From NCBI RefSeq assembly GCF_003268675.1, contig NZ_CP029378.1, forward strand, positions 434,001 to 498,000: a stretch of DNA of 64,000 nucleotides, read 5' to 3'. Position numbers and translations under genes: made by a program. Source of the stretch: Streptomyces bacillaris. Lineage in GTDB: Bacteria; Actinomycetota; Actinomycetes; Streptomycetales; Streptomycetaceae. Below, piece by piece: positions 29,139 to 37,555 of this stretch. Below the pieces are notes generated by a model. The model was given only the letters and a program-made list of their open reading frames with translations, was not told the origin of the DNA and did not search any database. How positions within the stretch are numbered: the first letter of the stretch is position 1; each line of letters starts with the position of its first letter.

Positions 29139-29173
29139 AGAGCCTCGCAGCACCGCCGCAGGAGGGACACCCC

Positions 29174-29842
29174 ATGCCGTCGCCCGATTCCGTACGTTCC
29201 GTACCGGAGCCGGCGCCCACCTCCCGCCGGTCGAAGATCACACCGGAGCGGGCGCAGGAGCTGTACGCGGCGGTGCTGGACCTGTTGCGGGAGGGCGGCT
29301 ACGAGTCACTGACCATGGAGGGCGTCGCCGCCCGTACGCGGTGCGGCAAGTCGACGCTGTACCGGCAGTGGGGCACCAAGCCGGAACTGGTCGTCGCCGC
29401 GCTGCACGGCACCCGGCGGATGCGGCTCCCGGAGATCGACACCGGGTCGCTCGCCGGGGACCTCCTGGAGGCGGCCCGCGCTATCGGTGAGGCGTCGGAG
29501 CGCGACACCCCACTGATGCACGCGCTCAGCCACGCGGCGCTGCAGAGCCCCGAGCTGCTGTGCGCGCTGCGCGAGGCGCTGATCGTGCCGGAGATCGCGG
29601 CGATCGACGCGATGGTCCGGCGCGCCCAGGAACGCGGCGAGATCGCGGCGGAGCTGCCGGGCGCGGAGTACGTGGCGGCGCAGTTGCTCGGCGTGATGCG
29701 CGCCCGTCCGCTGCTGGAGGGGCGGTACGCCGACGCCGCGTATCTCAGCAGGTTCGTCGAGAAGGCGATCCTGCCCGGACTCGGACTCGAACCCGGAGGG
29801 GAACCCGCACCCGGACTCACGGCGGGGACGCCGGAGTCCTGA
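29174..29842 (+). CDS. TetR-family transcriptional repressor
   Basis: 222 residues. The DNA-binding domain (about 22-75) reads AVLDLLREGGYESLTMEGVA, then CGKSTLYRQWGTKPELV, the canonical TetR helix-turn-helix. The C-terminal domain, of the TetR_C type with FVEKAILPGL near the end, would bind an unknown ligand. The ATG follows GGAGGG by 8 bases. The operator array lies directly upstream and is shared with the divergent PAP2/EamA operon, the probable target. Two hairpins follow the gene. Confidence 0.9.
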   Translation: MPSPDSVRSVPEPAPTSRRSKITPERAQELYAAVLDLLREGGYESLTMEGVAARTRCGKSTLYRQWGTKPELVVAALHGTRRMRLPEIDTGSLAGDLLEAARAIGEASERDTPLMHALSHAALQSPELLCALREALIVPEIAAIDAMVRRAQERGEIAAELPGAEYVAAQLLGVMRARPLLEGRYADAAYLSRFVEKAILPGLGLEPGGEPAPGLTAGTPES

Positions 29843-29847
29843 CAGAC

Positions 29848-29883
29848 GTGGACCGTCCGTCCCAGCGGATGGGGACGGTCCAC
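29848..29883 (+). terminator. Terminator hairpin after the TetR gene
   Basis: Perfect 11-base arms (gtggaccgtcc at 29848-29858 and its complement at 29873-29883) with a 14-base loop, starting 6 bases after the stop codon. Confidence 0.75.
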
Positions 29884-29922
29884 CCGGCGCCGCACCGTGG
29901 GGACGGGGGCGGCGCAACACCC

Positions 29923-29960
29923 GGGCGGCCGGTGCCCTCTTCGGAGGTCACCGGCCGCCC
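29923..29960 (+). terminator. Second hairpin downstream of the TetR gene
   Basis: Perfect 12-base arms (gggcggccggtg at 29923-29934; complement at 29949-29960) with a 14-base loop. There is no T run. It may back up the first terminator or insulate the SDR gene. Confidence 0.6.
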
Positions 29961-30030
29961 GTATTCATTCCCTGCCCACCCCGCACCCACCGTGCCTCAC
30001 GTCCCGGTCCCGGCTCGCGGCACCTATCGC

Positions 30031-30048
30031 ACCAAACAAGCGATTGGT
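30031..30048. promoter_or_regulatory. Dyad operator ahead of the SDR gene
   Basis: accaa and ttggt flank the 8-base centre acaagcga. The element is 55 bases before the SDR start and resembles TetR-type operators of fatty-acyl metabolism. The binding protein is not identified. Confidence 0.4.
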
Positions 30049-30103
30049 AGATTCCCCCGCACGCACGGAGACCACCACCGGGACCACCATCGAGGGGCGG
30101 ACC

Positions 30104-30901
30104 ATGGAACTGGCCGATCCGATCGACTTCGCCGGGCGGGCGGTGATCGTCACCGGGGGCACCAAGGGCATCGGCGCCGTGATCGCGGAGGCATTCCTCG
30201 CGGCGGGCGCGGAGGTCATGGTCTGCGGCCGTACCGCACCCGCCACCCTCCCTTCGCCGGGCGGGCGGAGCGCCGCCTTCCACGCCACGGACGTCCGGGA
30301 TCCGACGGCGGCGGCCGGACTGGTGGCGGCGGCGGCCGAGCGGTTCGGCCGGCTCGACGTCCTGGTCAACAACGCGGGCGGCTCCCCCGACGCCGATGCC
30401 GCCACCGTCTCCCCGCGCTTCGTCGAGAAGGTCGTCGCCCTCAATCTGCTCGCGCCCTTCTACGCGGCCCAGGCCGCCAACCTGGTCATGCGGGAGCAGC
30501 CGGAGGGCGGGGCCGTGATCAACATCGGCAGCGTCTCCGCGCACGACCCGCAGCCGGGCACCGCCGCGTACTCGGCGGCGAAGGCGGGGCTGCTCGGGCT
30601 GACCCGGGCGCTGGCCCTGGAGTGGGCACCCAGGGTCCGGGTGAACCACATCACCGCGGGCCTCGTCCGTACGGCGGACGCCACCGCGCTCTACGGCGAC
30701 GACGGGGGCGCCGCGGTGGCGGGCACCGTGCCGATGGGACGGCTGGCGGTCCCGGCGGACGTGGCGCACGCCTGCCTCTGGCTCGCCGGGCCGCACGCCG
30801 CGTACGTCAACGGCGCCGACCTGGCCGTGCACGGGGGCGGCGAGATCCCGGCCAGGGACTTGGCGCACCGAGCAATCCGACCCCCCTTCTCGTCATCTTG
30901 A
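30104..30901 (+). CDS. SDR-family NAD(P)-dependent oxidoreductase
   Basis: 265 residues, classical short-chain dehydrogenase. TGGTKGIG (about 18-25) binds the cofactor, NNAGG follows at about 90, and the catalytic Ser (NIGSVSAH) and YSAAK lie near 145-165. The substrate is unknown; members reduce or oxidise hydroxy groups in lipid or secondary metabolism. The ATG has GAGGGGCGG upstream. The stop codon overlaps the -35 box of the following promoter. Confidence 0.87.
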   Translation: MELADPIDFAGRAVIVTGGTKGIGAVIAEAFLAAGAEVMVCGRTAPATLPSPGGRSAAFHATDVRDPTAAAGLVAAAAERFGRLDVLVNNAGGSPDADAATVSPRFVEKVVALNLLAPFYAAQAANLVMREQPEGGAVINIGSVSAHDPQPGTAAYSAAKAGLLGLTRALALEWAPRVRVNHITAGLVRTADATALYGDDGGAAVAGTVPMGRLAVPADVAHACLWLAGPHAAYVNGADLAVHGGGEIPARDLAHRAIRPPFSSS

Positions 30902-30938
30902 CTATATAACCCCTCACTCCTTATCGTCGTCATGACGA
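30898..30938 (+). promoter_or_regulatory. Promoter with overlapping palindrome ahead of the SPFH operon
   Basis: TTGACT (30898-30903) and TATCGT (30922-30927) are 18 bases apart, a good vegetative promoter. A perfect 12-base palindrome, tcgtcatgacga (30927-30938), covers the expected transcription start and could bind a repressor. Confidence 0.5.
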
Positions 30939-30978
30939 GATGAAGTGCGCGGTTGCGTACGAGTTCGAGGGGGTCCCC

Positions 30979-32028
30979 ATGGCCGACATCACCCGGCGCT
31001 TCGGCTGGCGGCATCTGCGCTCCGCGCCCACCGCCCACATCCGCCACCACAAGCGCGGCACGCTCGCCCACGACGGCCGGGGGCTCAGCTTCTGGTACCG
31101 CTCGCTGTCGGCGGCGCTCTCCGAGGTGCCGGTCGACGACCGGGAGCTGGCCATGGCGTTCCACGCCCGTACGGCGGACTTCCAGGACGTCACCGTCCAG
31201 GCCACCGTCACCTACCGGGTCAGCGACCCGGCCCTGGCGGCCGACCGGCTGGACTTCTCCGTCGACCCGGACACCGGGAGCTGGCGCGGGGCGCCGCTGG
31301 AGCAGATCGCCACCCTCCTCACCGAGACCGCGCAGCAGCACACGCTGGACGTGCTGGCCCGCACCCCGCTGGCCGAGGCCCTGGTGGACGGGGTCGCCTC
31401 CGTACGGGAACGGGTCGCCACCGGCCTCGCCGCCGAGCCGAGGCTCCCCGCCACCGGCATCGACGTGGTGGCCGTGCGGGTCGTGGCGATCCGCCCCGAG
31501 GCCGAGGTCGAGCGCGCTCTGCGCACCCCGGCGCGCGAGCAGATCCAGCAGGAGGCGGACCGGGCCACCTACGAGCGGCGCGCGGTGGCCGTCGAGCGCG
31601 AGCGCGCCATCGCGGAGAACGAGCTGGCGAGCCAGATCGAACTGGCCCGGCGCGAGGAGCAGTTGGTCGACCAACGCGGCACCAACGCCCGCCGCGAGGC
31701 CGAGGAGAAGGCCGCCGCCGACGGCGTACGGACGGAGGCCGAGGCGGCGCGTAAGGTGCGCCTGGCGCGCGCGGAGGCGGCAGCGGCGCGGGAGACGGGT
31801 GCGGCGCGCGCCGAGGCGCAGGCGGCCTGGCTGCGGGTGCACGGCGAGGTCGACCCGGCCACGCTGCACGCCCTGGCGGCGACCCGGCTCGCGGAGAACG
31901 TGCCGCGCATCGAGAGCCTCACTCTCTCGCCCGACGTCCTCACCGGCCTCCTCGCGAAGCTCGGCCGCCCCGAAGGCGGGGCGGTAGGCCGGGCGGAAGG
32001 CCGTCCGGAAGGCAGGGCAGGAGCGTGA
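30979..32028 (+). CDS. SPFH/Band 7 domain protein
   Basis: 349 residues. An SPFH beta domain (about 30-180; FQDVTVQATVTYRVSDP, then RLPATGIDVVAVRVVAIRPE) is followed by a long Glu/Arg/Ala-rich coiled coil (about 185-290) and a C-terminal helix pair. No N-terminal membrane helix is visible, unlike most flotillins, so it may be cytosolic or peripheral. SPFH proteins form large rings. The ATG at 30979 has GAGGGGG upstream; an ATG at 30940 would add 13 residues. The stop overlaps the next start (GTGA), so it is translationally coupled to the NAD-kinase-like protein. Confidence 0.8.
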   Translation: MADITRRFGWRHLRSAPTAHIRHHKRGTLAHDGRGLSFWYRSLSAALSEVPVDDRELAMAFHARTADFQDVTVQATVTYRVSDPALAADRLDFSVDPDTGSWRGAPLEQIATLLTETAQQHTLDVLARTPLAEALVDGVASVRERVATGLAAEPRLPATGIDVVAVRVVAIRPEAEVERALRTPAREQIQQEADRATYERRAVAVERERAIAENELASQIELARREEQLVDQRGTNARREAEEKAAADGVRTEAEAARKVRLARAEAAAARETGAARAEAQAAWLRVHGEVDPATLHALAATRLAENVPRIESLTLSPDVLTGLLAKLGRPEGGAVGRAEGRPEGRAGA

Positions 32029-32924
32029 GTCTGGCGCCCCGGGCCGTCCTCGTACACCGCCGGACCGAGTACGAGGAGCTGCTCGCCCGGCACGGTACGC
32101 ACGGGCAGGCCGCGTTCTTCCTCTCCAGCCGGGGCCGCTCGATCGACGAGGTGGCCCGGCGCCACGAACGTACGCGGCAGGCTCTGCGGGACGTGGCGGC
32201 GGCCGTACCACTGACCTGGCGCTCCACCCGGGTGGAGCGGGCGGACCTTGACCGGTTCCTCTTCGCGCCGGAGGACGTGGTGGTCGTGGTCGGCCAGGAC
32301 GGGCTGGTCGCCAACGCCGCGAAGTATCTGTCCGGGCAGCCGGTGGTGGGCATCGACACCGACCCCGGCCGCAACCCCGGCGTCCTGGTCCGCCACCGGT
32401 GCGCCGACACGGCCGCCCTGCTGCGCGCCGCGACGGCGGCCGGGGGCACGGTGGAGGCGCTGACGATGGTGGAGGCGGTCGCCGACGACACCCAGCGGCT
32501 GGTCGCGCTCAACGAGATCTACCTCGGCCCGCCCGGCCATCAGACGGCCCGCTACCGCCTGGCCCCCGACGGCGACGGCTCCCCGGGCGAGGCCCAGGCC
32601 TCCTCCGGGGTCCTCGTCGGCACCGGAACGGGGGCCACCGGCTGGCTCCGCTCCCTGTGGCTGGAGCGCGGCAGCACCGTACCCCTGCCCGCGCCGTGCG
32701 ACCCCCGCCTCCTCTGGTTCGTCCGCGAGGCCTGGCCCTCCCCCGCCACGGGCACCTCGCAGGTCTCCGGCGAGCTGGGCCGGGGACAGGGACTCCGGCT
32801 CACCGTGGAGTCGGACCGGATCGTGGCCTTCGGGGACGGGATGGAGGCCGACGCGCTGGAGCTGACCTGGGGGCAGAGCGTACGGCTGGGCATCTCGGCG
32901 ACGGCGCTGCGGCTGGTGGTCTGA
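32025..32924 (+). CDS. NAD kinase-like protein
   Basis: 299 residues. The N-terminal half has VVVVGQDGLVANAAKYLSGQ (about 87-106), which lines up with the GGDGT nucleotide-binding loop of NAD kinases but with Gln for the second Gly; the Asp is kept. The C-terminal half has VLVGTGTGATGW (about 195-206), matching the second conserved kinase motif. It is therefore of the NAD/diacylglycerol kinase fold, perhaps with altered activity. It overlaps the SPFH gene by 4 bases, pointing to a shared function. A regulatory nucleotide-binding role is possible. Confidence 0.7.
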   Translation: MSLAPRAVLVHRRTEYEELLARHGTHGQAAFFLSSRGRSIDEVARRHERTRQALRDVAAAVPLTWRSTRVERADLDRFLFAPEDVVVVVGQDGLVANAAKYLSGQPVVGIDTDPGRNPGVLVRHRCADTAALLRAATAAGGTVEALTMVEAVADDTQRLVALNEIYLGPPGHQTARYRLAPDGDGSPGEAQASSGVLVGTGTGATGWLRSLWLERGSTVPLPAPCDPRLLWFVREAWPSPATGTSQVSGELGRGQGLRLTVESDRIVAFGDGMEADALELTWGQSVRLGISATALRLVV

Positions 32925-33051
32925 GCAGCGTCCAACCCCGGCACCGGCCGACGCACTGGGCCCACGCACCGGCCCCGGGGCCGGATCCGGCCCAACGCCG
33001 CAACCGGCGGCTCGCGGTGTCGTTACGGTGTCCCCGTACGACCGACGGCCC

Positions 33052-33109
33052 GGAGCACCCCGGAGACGATCCCGGAGACCGGAGCACCCCGGAACCGATC
33101 CCGGAGAGC
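33052..33109. repeat. 29-base tandem repeat upstream of the Nudix gene
   Basis: Two adjacent copies (33052-33080 and 33081-33109) match at 26 of 29 positions. Both start ggagcaccccgga and carry gatcccggaga. The second ends 13 bases before the Nudix start, so it supplies the purine-rich ribosome-site region. Confidence 0.7.
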
Positions 33110-33122
33110 GGAGAGCAGCACG

Positions 33123-33653
33123 ATGTCCACGGAGACCGCCGAAGCCACCGGCCCCCTCCCCCGCCCCTCCCGCAACACCCGCCCACCTACGGCACAGGCG
33201 GCCCTCGGGGTCGGTGTGATCGTGGCGGACGAGCGGGGGCGGGTGCTGCTGGGGAGGCACCACAGCGGTACGTGGGAGCTGCCCGGCGGCAAGGTCGACC
33301 CGACGCACGAGTCGGTCGCGGCGGCAGCGGTGCGGGAGCTGCGCGAGGAGACCGGTCTCGTGGTGGACGAGAGCGCGGTGGACGTCTTCGCGATGGTCCA
33401 CGACGTGATCGGCGGGATCAACCGAATCAGCATGGGCGCGCTCGTACGTCTGGGCTCCGGGGTCCCGGAGGTGACCGAGCCCCATCTGATCAGCGCCTGG
33501 CGGTGGACCGCCCCCGAGCAACTGCCCGCGCCGCTGTTCGACCCGTCGGCCCAGATCCTGGCGGCCTGGCGCCCGGACCTGGAGGTGCCCCACCCGCCCG
33601 CGCACGTACTGCGGATCAGCGCGAGGCCTGACGGTCCCGCAGCAGCCGGCTGA
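33123..33653 (+). CDS. Nudix hydrolase
   Basis: 176 residues. The Nudix box near residues 55-78 contains [10 protein letters not shown] and RELREETGL; the spacing between the first Gly and Glu is one residue longer than the textbook GX5E. The enzyme would hydrolyse a nucleoside diphosphate derivative. The first 25 residues are Pro/Thr-rich and disordered. The ATG has GGAGAGCGGAGAG upstream. It ends inside the convergent ammonium-transporter pseudogene (38-base overlap). Confidence 0.82.
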   Translation: MSTETAEATGPLPRPSRNTRPPTAQAALGVGVIVADERGRVLLGRHHSGTWELPGGKVDPTHESVAAAAVRELREETGLVVDESAVDVFAMVHDVIGGINRISMGALVRLGSGVPEVTEPHLISAWRWTAPEQLPAPLFDPSAQILAAWRPDLEVPHPPAHVLRISARPDGPAAAG

Positions 33654-34730
33654 TCTGCCGGACGATCTCCTCGTCGCTCGCGGCGGAGGCGGCCTTGCCC
33701 GCGACGATCTCCTCCAGCCGCTCGGCGGTCCGGAAGTCGTACGCGCGCTCCTCCTCCTTGCCGGGAACGCCCGCGTACTCCTCGGTGGCGCGGAACCCGA
33801 CGGTCCGGTCGACGGCCTTCGCGATGAGCCAGGTCAGGACGGAGGAGAACGCCATCACCGCGGCGATCGCCACGAGCTGCTTGCCCAGCAGCGCCCAGCC
33901 GCCGCCCTCGAAGAGCCCCTTCTGACCGCCGATCCGGGCGGTGGCGAAGAGGCCGACCATGATGAGGCCGATGAAGCCGCCCACGCCGTGCACCCCGACC
34001 ACGTCGAGGGTGTCGTGATGCCGAAGCGGTACTTGAGGGTGACGGCGAAGGCGCTCACCGCGCCCACGACCAGGCCGGTGACGACCGCGCCCAGGGTGTC
34101 GATCTCCCCGCAGGCGGGCGTGATGGCCACCATGCCCGCAACGGCGGACGAGACGACGCCCATCGTGCTGACGCTGCCCGTACGCCACTTCTCCGCCAGG
34201 GGCCAGGTCACCATGGCGCCCGCGGCGCCCAGTTGGGTGTTGATGAAGGCAGCGGCGGCGCTCCCCTGGTCGGTCAGCGCGGAACCCGAGTTGAACCCGA
34301 ACCAGCCGGACCAGAGGAGGCCCGCGCCGACGACGACCAGCGGGATGTTGTTGGGGCGCTCCTCACGGCGGGCGAAGTCGCGCGGCGCCCTCAGCACCAG
34401 GGCGACAGCCAGACCGGCGACCCCGGAGTTGAGTTCCACCGGCAGCCCGCCCGCGAAGTCCAGGGCGCCCAGGTGCTTGACGATCCACCCGTCGTCGAAG
34501 ACCCAGTGCGCGAGCGGGACATAGACGATCAGCAGCCACAGGACGACTAAGACCAGCCACCCCCTCATCGTGGCCCCGTCCGCGACGGCACCGCCGATCA
34601 GGGCGACCGTGATGATCGCGAATCCCATCTGGAACGTGGCGTAGGCGTACGTGGGGATGTGGCCGGTCAGCGTGGTGAGCCCGATGTCGTTCATGAAGAC
34701 GTGATCGAGGTTGCCGATCACACCAAGAAG
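33616..34730 (-). pseudogene. amt: Ammonium transporter (Amt), 5'-truncated and frameshifted
   Basis: Amt/Rh homology begins abruptly near 34730 with VIGNLDHVF, about 95 residues into a normal transporter, so the first two or three membrane helices are missing. The remaining helices (YATFQMGFAIITVALIGGAV; GWFGFNSGSAL; the regulatory C-terminal tail) are present. At about 34019 one base is missing: LKYRFG should run on into YHDTLDVVGVHG but that segment is in the other frame; restoring a T after GGC rebuilds it. Two separate lesions make this a pseudogene. No remains of the N-terminus are visible upstream. Normally amtB sits in a glnK-glnD operon; none is here. Confidence 0.85.
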
Positions 34731-34893
34731 ACGCCGGGTTCGCGGCTTGTGCGACGTTTGACTAGGCCGTTCAGGCCGACGGAGCCTCGCGCCGGTGTTC
34801 ACCGGGGGCTGCCCGCAGGCGCACGGCGCAGATGCGGAGGAAGAGGACCAAGCGTATGAATGAGGGATCAACGGCTCGAACGGAGTTGGCCCC

Positions 34894-35301
34894 ATGGACG
34901 ATTACCCGCTCCTGAATCTCTTCCTGACCATGCTGTACCTGTTCCTCTGGGTCATGTGGTTCTTCCTGCTGTTCAAGGTGGTGACGGACCTGTTCCGCGA
35001 CCACACGCTGAACGGTTGGGCCAAGGCCGGCTGGCTGATCTTCGTCATCCTGCTGCCCTACCTGGGCGTGCTGATCTACCTCATCGTGCGGGGCCGCAGC
35101 ATGCACGAGCGCGACGCCAAGGCGGTCAAGGACTCGGAGGCGGCCTTCCGGCAGTACGTGAGGGAGGCCGCGGGCACCTCGGGCGGCGGCTCCGGCGGGA
35201 GCGACCACGTGAACGATCTGGCCAAGCTCGCCGAACTCAAGGACAAGGGCGCGCTCAACGAGGACGAGTACGAGCGGGCCAAGGCGAAGCTCCTGGCTTG
35301 A
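34894..35301 (+). CDS. PLDc_N/SHOCT-domain small membrane protein
   Basis: 135 residues. Two membrane helices (about 8-30 and 45-68) of the PLDc_N type surround the loop RDHTLNGWAKAGW, then a basic stretch with RGRSM and a Gly/Ser linker. The C-terminal SHOCT motif (LAKLAELKDKGALNEDEYER) is complete. The family is widespread in actinobacteria, and the role is unclear. The ATG at 34894 has GGAG about 11 bases upstream. Confidence 0.8.
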   Translation: MDDYPLLNLFLTMLYLFLWVMWFFLLFKVVTDLFRDHTLNGWAKAGWLIFVILLPYLGVLIYLIVRGRSMHERDAKAVKDSEAAFRQYVREAAGTSGGGSGGSDHVNDLAKLAELKDKGALNEDEYERAKAKLLA

Positions 35302-35334
35302 CGGGTCTCGCGGCCTGGCGGGCCTGGCGGCCGC

Positions 35335-35352
35335 ATTGCATCCCCATGCAAT
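35335..35352. promoter_or_regulatory. Inverted repeat in the intergenic region 35302-35563
   Basis: Perfect arms attgcat and atgcaat flank cccc, 33 bases after the SHOCT gene. The 262-base region holds no gene. It contains this dyad and the hairpin at 35403-35426, with an unusually AT-balanced stretch between them. Confidence 0.4.
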
Positions 35353-35402
35353 CACCGGTCAAATGGAAAGACTGGGCTATCGGCTCCCGGACTATGTGGT
35401 CA

Positions 35403-35426
35403 CAACCGCCGAAGGGTAGGCGGTTG
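35403..35426. terminator. Bidirectional hairpin between convergent genes
   Basis: Arms caaccgcc and ggcggttg (8 bases, perfect) with loop gaagggta lie between the SHOCT gene and the end of the SWIM operon. Confidence 0.45.
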
Positions 35427-35563
35427 CAGGGCAACTCCCCGACGCCACGACGTCTCTCCCCGGGCCGGTCGCTTCCGCTCGCACCCGGCCCGGTCGGTGA
35501 CGGCGTCGGTCGGGGCCGGTCAGCAGATCGGCGTCCGGGCGGAGGCTCTTCGTACGGGGGTAC

Positions 35564-37555
35564 TCATCGGCGGCTTACGGTTCCGGCGAGGCGGGACGCG
35601 GTAGCGGCGCCTGTGGGGCTCTCTGTGAGGATCCCCGGGCCCGGTCCCCAGGCCGCCGCACACAGGGATTCGGCAACGGCGGCGGAGTAGCGGGCAGCGG
35701 CGAGCCAGTGGGTGGCGAAGCCGTCGGTGTCGGCGGGGAGGAGGCGGCCGAAGAGGTCGCGTTCGCGTTGGGCCGCCGAGGCGCAGAGGGCGGTGAGCAG
35801 TCCGGCGGCCGTGGGGAGGCCCCCGTGGCGCAGGCGGCGGGCCTCGGCGGTGACGTCACCGAGCAGGCCGAGGGCGGCGCGGCCCGCCGGGACGGTCTGT
35901 TCGACGCGGCGCTCCAGGAGGTGGAGGGGCGACTCCGCGCCGGGGCTGCCGGGCGGGGCCGCGTGCACGGGAGCGCCCGGGCCGGGGAGGTCGGCGCGGC
36001 GCAGACGGTCGAAACCGAGGTCGACCGTGCCCTCCCCGGTGGGGTGCGAGCAGGCGAGCAGGGTGAGCCGGGGGTGCTGGGCGGGCACCAGGCGGCCGAT
36101 GATCCGCAGCCTCATACCCGGTGCCGTGGCCAGGAGCATCAGGTTGTCGCGATGGGCCAGCCCGGGGTCGTCGTCAGCGACGGTCAGGCGGACAAGGGGC
36201 CCGCCGTCGCACCGCGCGAGCAGGCAGGCGCCGCCCGATTCCCGTACCGCGCCCAGGAGTCCGACGTCCAGGAAGAGCAGGTCGCTGCCGCCGCCGTCCG
36301 GTTCGGCGTAGCGGGAGACGGACCGCAGGGCGCGGGCGGCCTGTTCGGCCGGCGGGGTCTCCCACAGGGCGGCGAGGGGCGGTTCCGTCCAGGCGGCACC
36401 CCGGGCGGTGACAGCCTTGACGCCCCTCCCCGCGCCCAGTCTGCCGTCCGGGGAGACCGTCGCCCCCGCGACCACGAGACCGGCCCGGCCCAGCTCCCGG
36501 TGGGTGAGAGCGGTGTCCCCGAGGCGCACAGTGCGGTCGGCCACGCCCAGGGCGCGCCCCACCCCACCGGGTGCCACGTCCCCCACCGTGCAGAGCCGGC
36601 CGTCAGAGGTGGCGACCCAGGTGCGGGCGCCGCCGTGCCCCGACTCGGTGACCACGGGTTCGGTGAACAGGCCGTACAGGCGCAGGGAGCCGTCCGGGCT
36701 GTACGGGCGGCGGGCACGGCCCCGTACCGCTGCCAGCTCAGCACCGGTAGCCGTCCCCACCCGGTGTGCGGTGCCCAGGAGTTCGGCCAGGGCGGTGACG
36801 AGGTCGGCGGTGCGGTACGAGGGGTCACCGGCGCGGGCCGCGCGCAGCAGGGTGACGACGGACAGCGCGGCGGACGCGGCGCGCGGCAGTTGCCGGAGCC
36901 GGGCGGTGTGCGCGGCCCGCAGCAGTGCGGCCTGGGCGACGGCACCGGCCCCGTCCACGCCCGCCTCCAGCACGGCGGCGCCCGCCGACCAGAGGCCGGC
37001 AGCCGCCTCGCGCTGCGCGGGGCTCGCCTCCTCGGGAGCGGAAGTGGGAGCGGGAGCGGGGGCCGGGGCGGGAGCTGAGGTTGCCGGGGTGGAGTCGGTC
37101 GCGTGGGGCGTCGTCGTGAGGGGGGTGGAGTCGGGGGGCGTCGTGGCCGGTTGCGCGGCGGGGTCAGGGGCGGGTTGTTGGGGCGTGGCGCGGGTGGGTT
37201 CGAGGGTCGGGTCCGCTGCGGAAGCGGGTTCGGGGGCCGCGTCGGGGACGGGTTCGGAGGGCGGGTCCGCCGCGGGGGCCGCGCAGGCGGCGGCCGCGCG
37301 GTGGAGGCAGGCCGGGGCGAGGAGGCAGCCGCAGGTGATGGCGTCCACCGTGGCCACCACCCCGCCCGGGGCGTGGAGGCGCAGTTCGGTGTCGTCGTCG
37401 ACCGCGACCGTCACCGTGTCCCCGTCGCGGTGCGTCGGGCGGGCTGCGAGCTTGGTGACCGCCGCGTCCAGCCGCTTGCGCAGCCGGGGCGAGAGGTCCT
37501 CCACCAGCGTGGCCGTGACCTCCGGCGCGACGGGGGGCAACTGGGCGGCGGTCAT
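35564..37555 (-). CDS. SWIM zinc-finger protein (YehQ-like)
   Basis: 663 residues, last gene of the MoxR-VWA operon. The N-terminal part carries a SWIM-type CxC...CxH motif (CGCLLAPACLH near 72-85), which binds zinc and may contact DNA or protein. A Pro/Thr/Ala-rich linker of about 85 residues follows, then a mixed alpha/beta C-terminal region of unknown fold. E. coli yehQ, the SWIM partner of the yehL MoxR ATPase, is the nearest named counterpart by gene context. The ATG at 37555 overlaps the stop of the VWA gene (ATGA). Upstream in-frame codons belong to the preceding gene in another frame. Confidence 0.8.
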   Translation of the reverse strand: MTAAQLPPVAPEVTATLVEDLSPRLRKRLDAAVTKLAARPTHRDGDTVTVAVDDDTELRLHAPGGVVATVDAITCGCLLAPACLHRAAAACAAPAADPPSEPVPDAAPEPASAADPTLEPTRATPQQPAPDPAAQPATTPPDSTPLTTTPHATDSTPATSAPAPAPAPAPTSAPEEASPAQREAAAGLWSAGAAVLEAGVDGAGAVAQAALLRAAHTARLRQLPRAASAALSVVTLLRAARAGDPSYRTADLVTALAELLGTAHRVGTATGAELAAVRGRARRPYSPDGSLRLYGLFTEPVVTESGHGGARTWVATSDGRLCTVGDVAPGGVGRALGVADRTVRLGDTALTHRELGRAGLVVAGATVSPDGRLGAGRGVKAVTARGAAWTEPPLAALWETPPAEQAARALRSVSRYAEPDGGGSDLLFLDVGLLGAVRESGGACLLARCDGGPLVRLTVADDDPGLAHRDNLMLLATAPGMRLRIIGRLVPAQHPRLTLLACSHPTGEGTVDLGFDRLRRADLPGPGAPVHAAPPGSPGAESPLHLLERRVEQTVPAGRAALGLLGDVTAEARRLRHGGLPTAAGLLTALCASAAQRERDLFGRLLPADTDGFATHWLAAARYSAAVAESLCAAAWGPGPGILTESPTGAATASRLAGTVSRR

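Noticed and set aside
34894..35301. Remains of the missing amt N-terminus upstream of the pseudogene
   Set aside because: The region encodes an intact PLDc_N/SHOCT protein on the other strand; no Amt-like helices were found in any frame.
35302..35563. tRNA or known riboswitch in the structured intergenic region
   Set aside because: No cloverleaf can be folded and none of the conserved riboswitch boxes I know are present.
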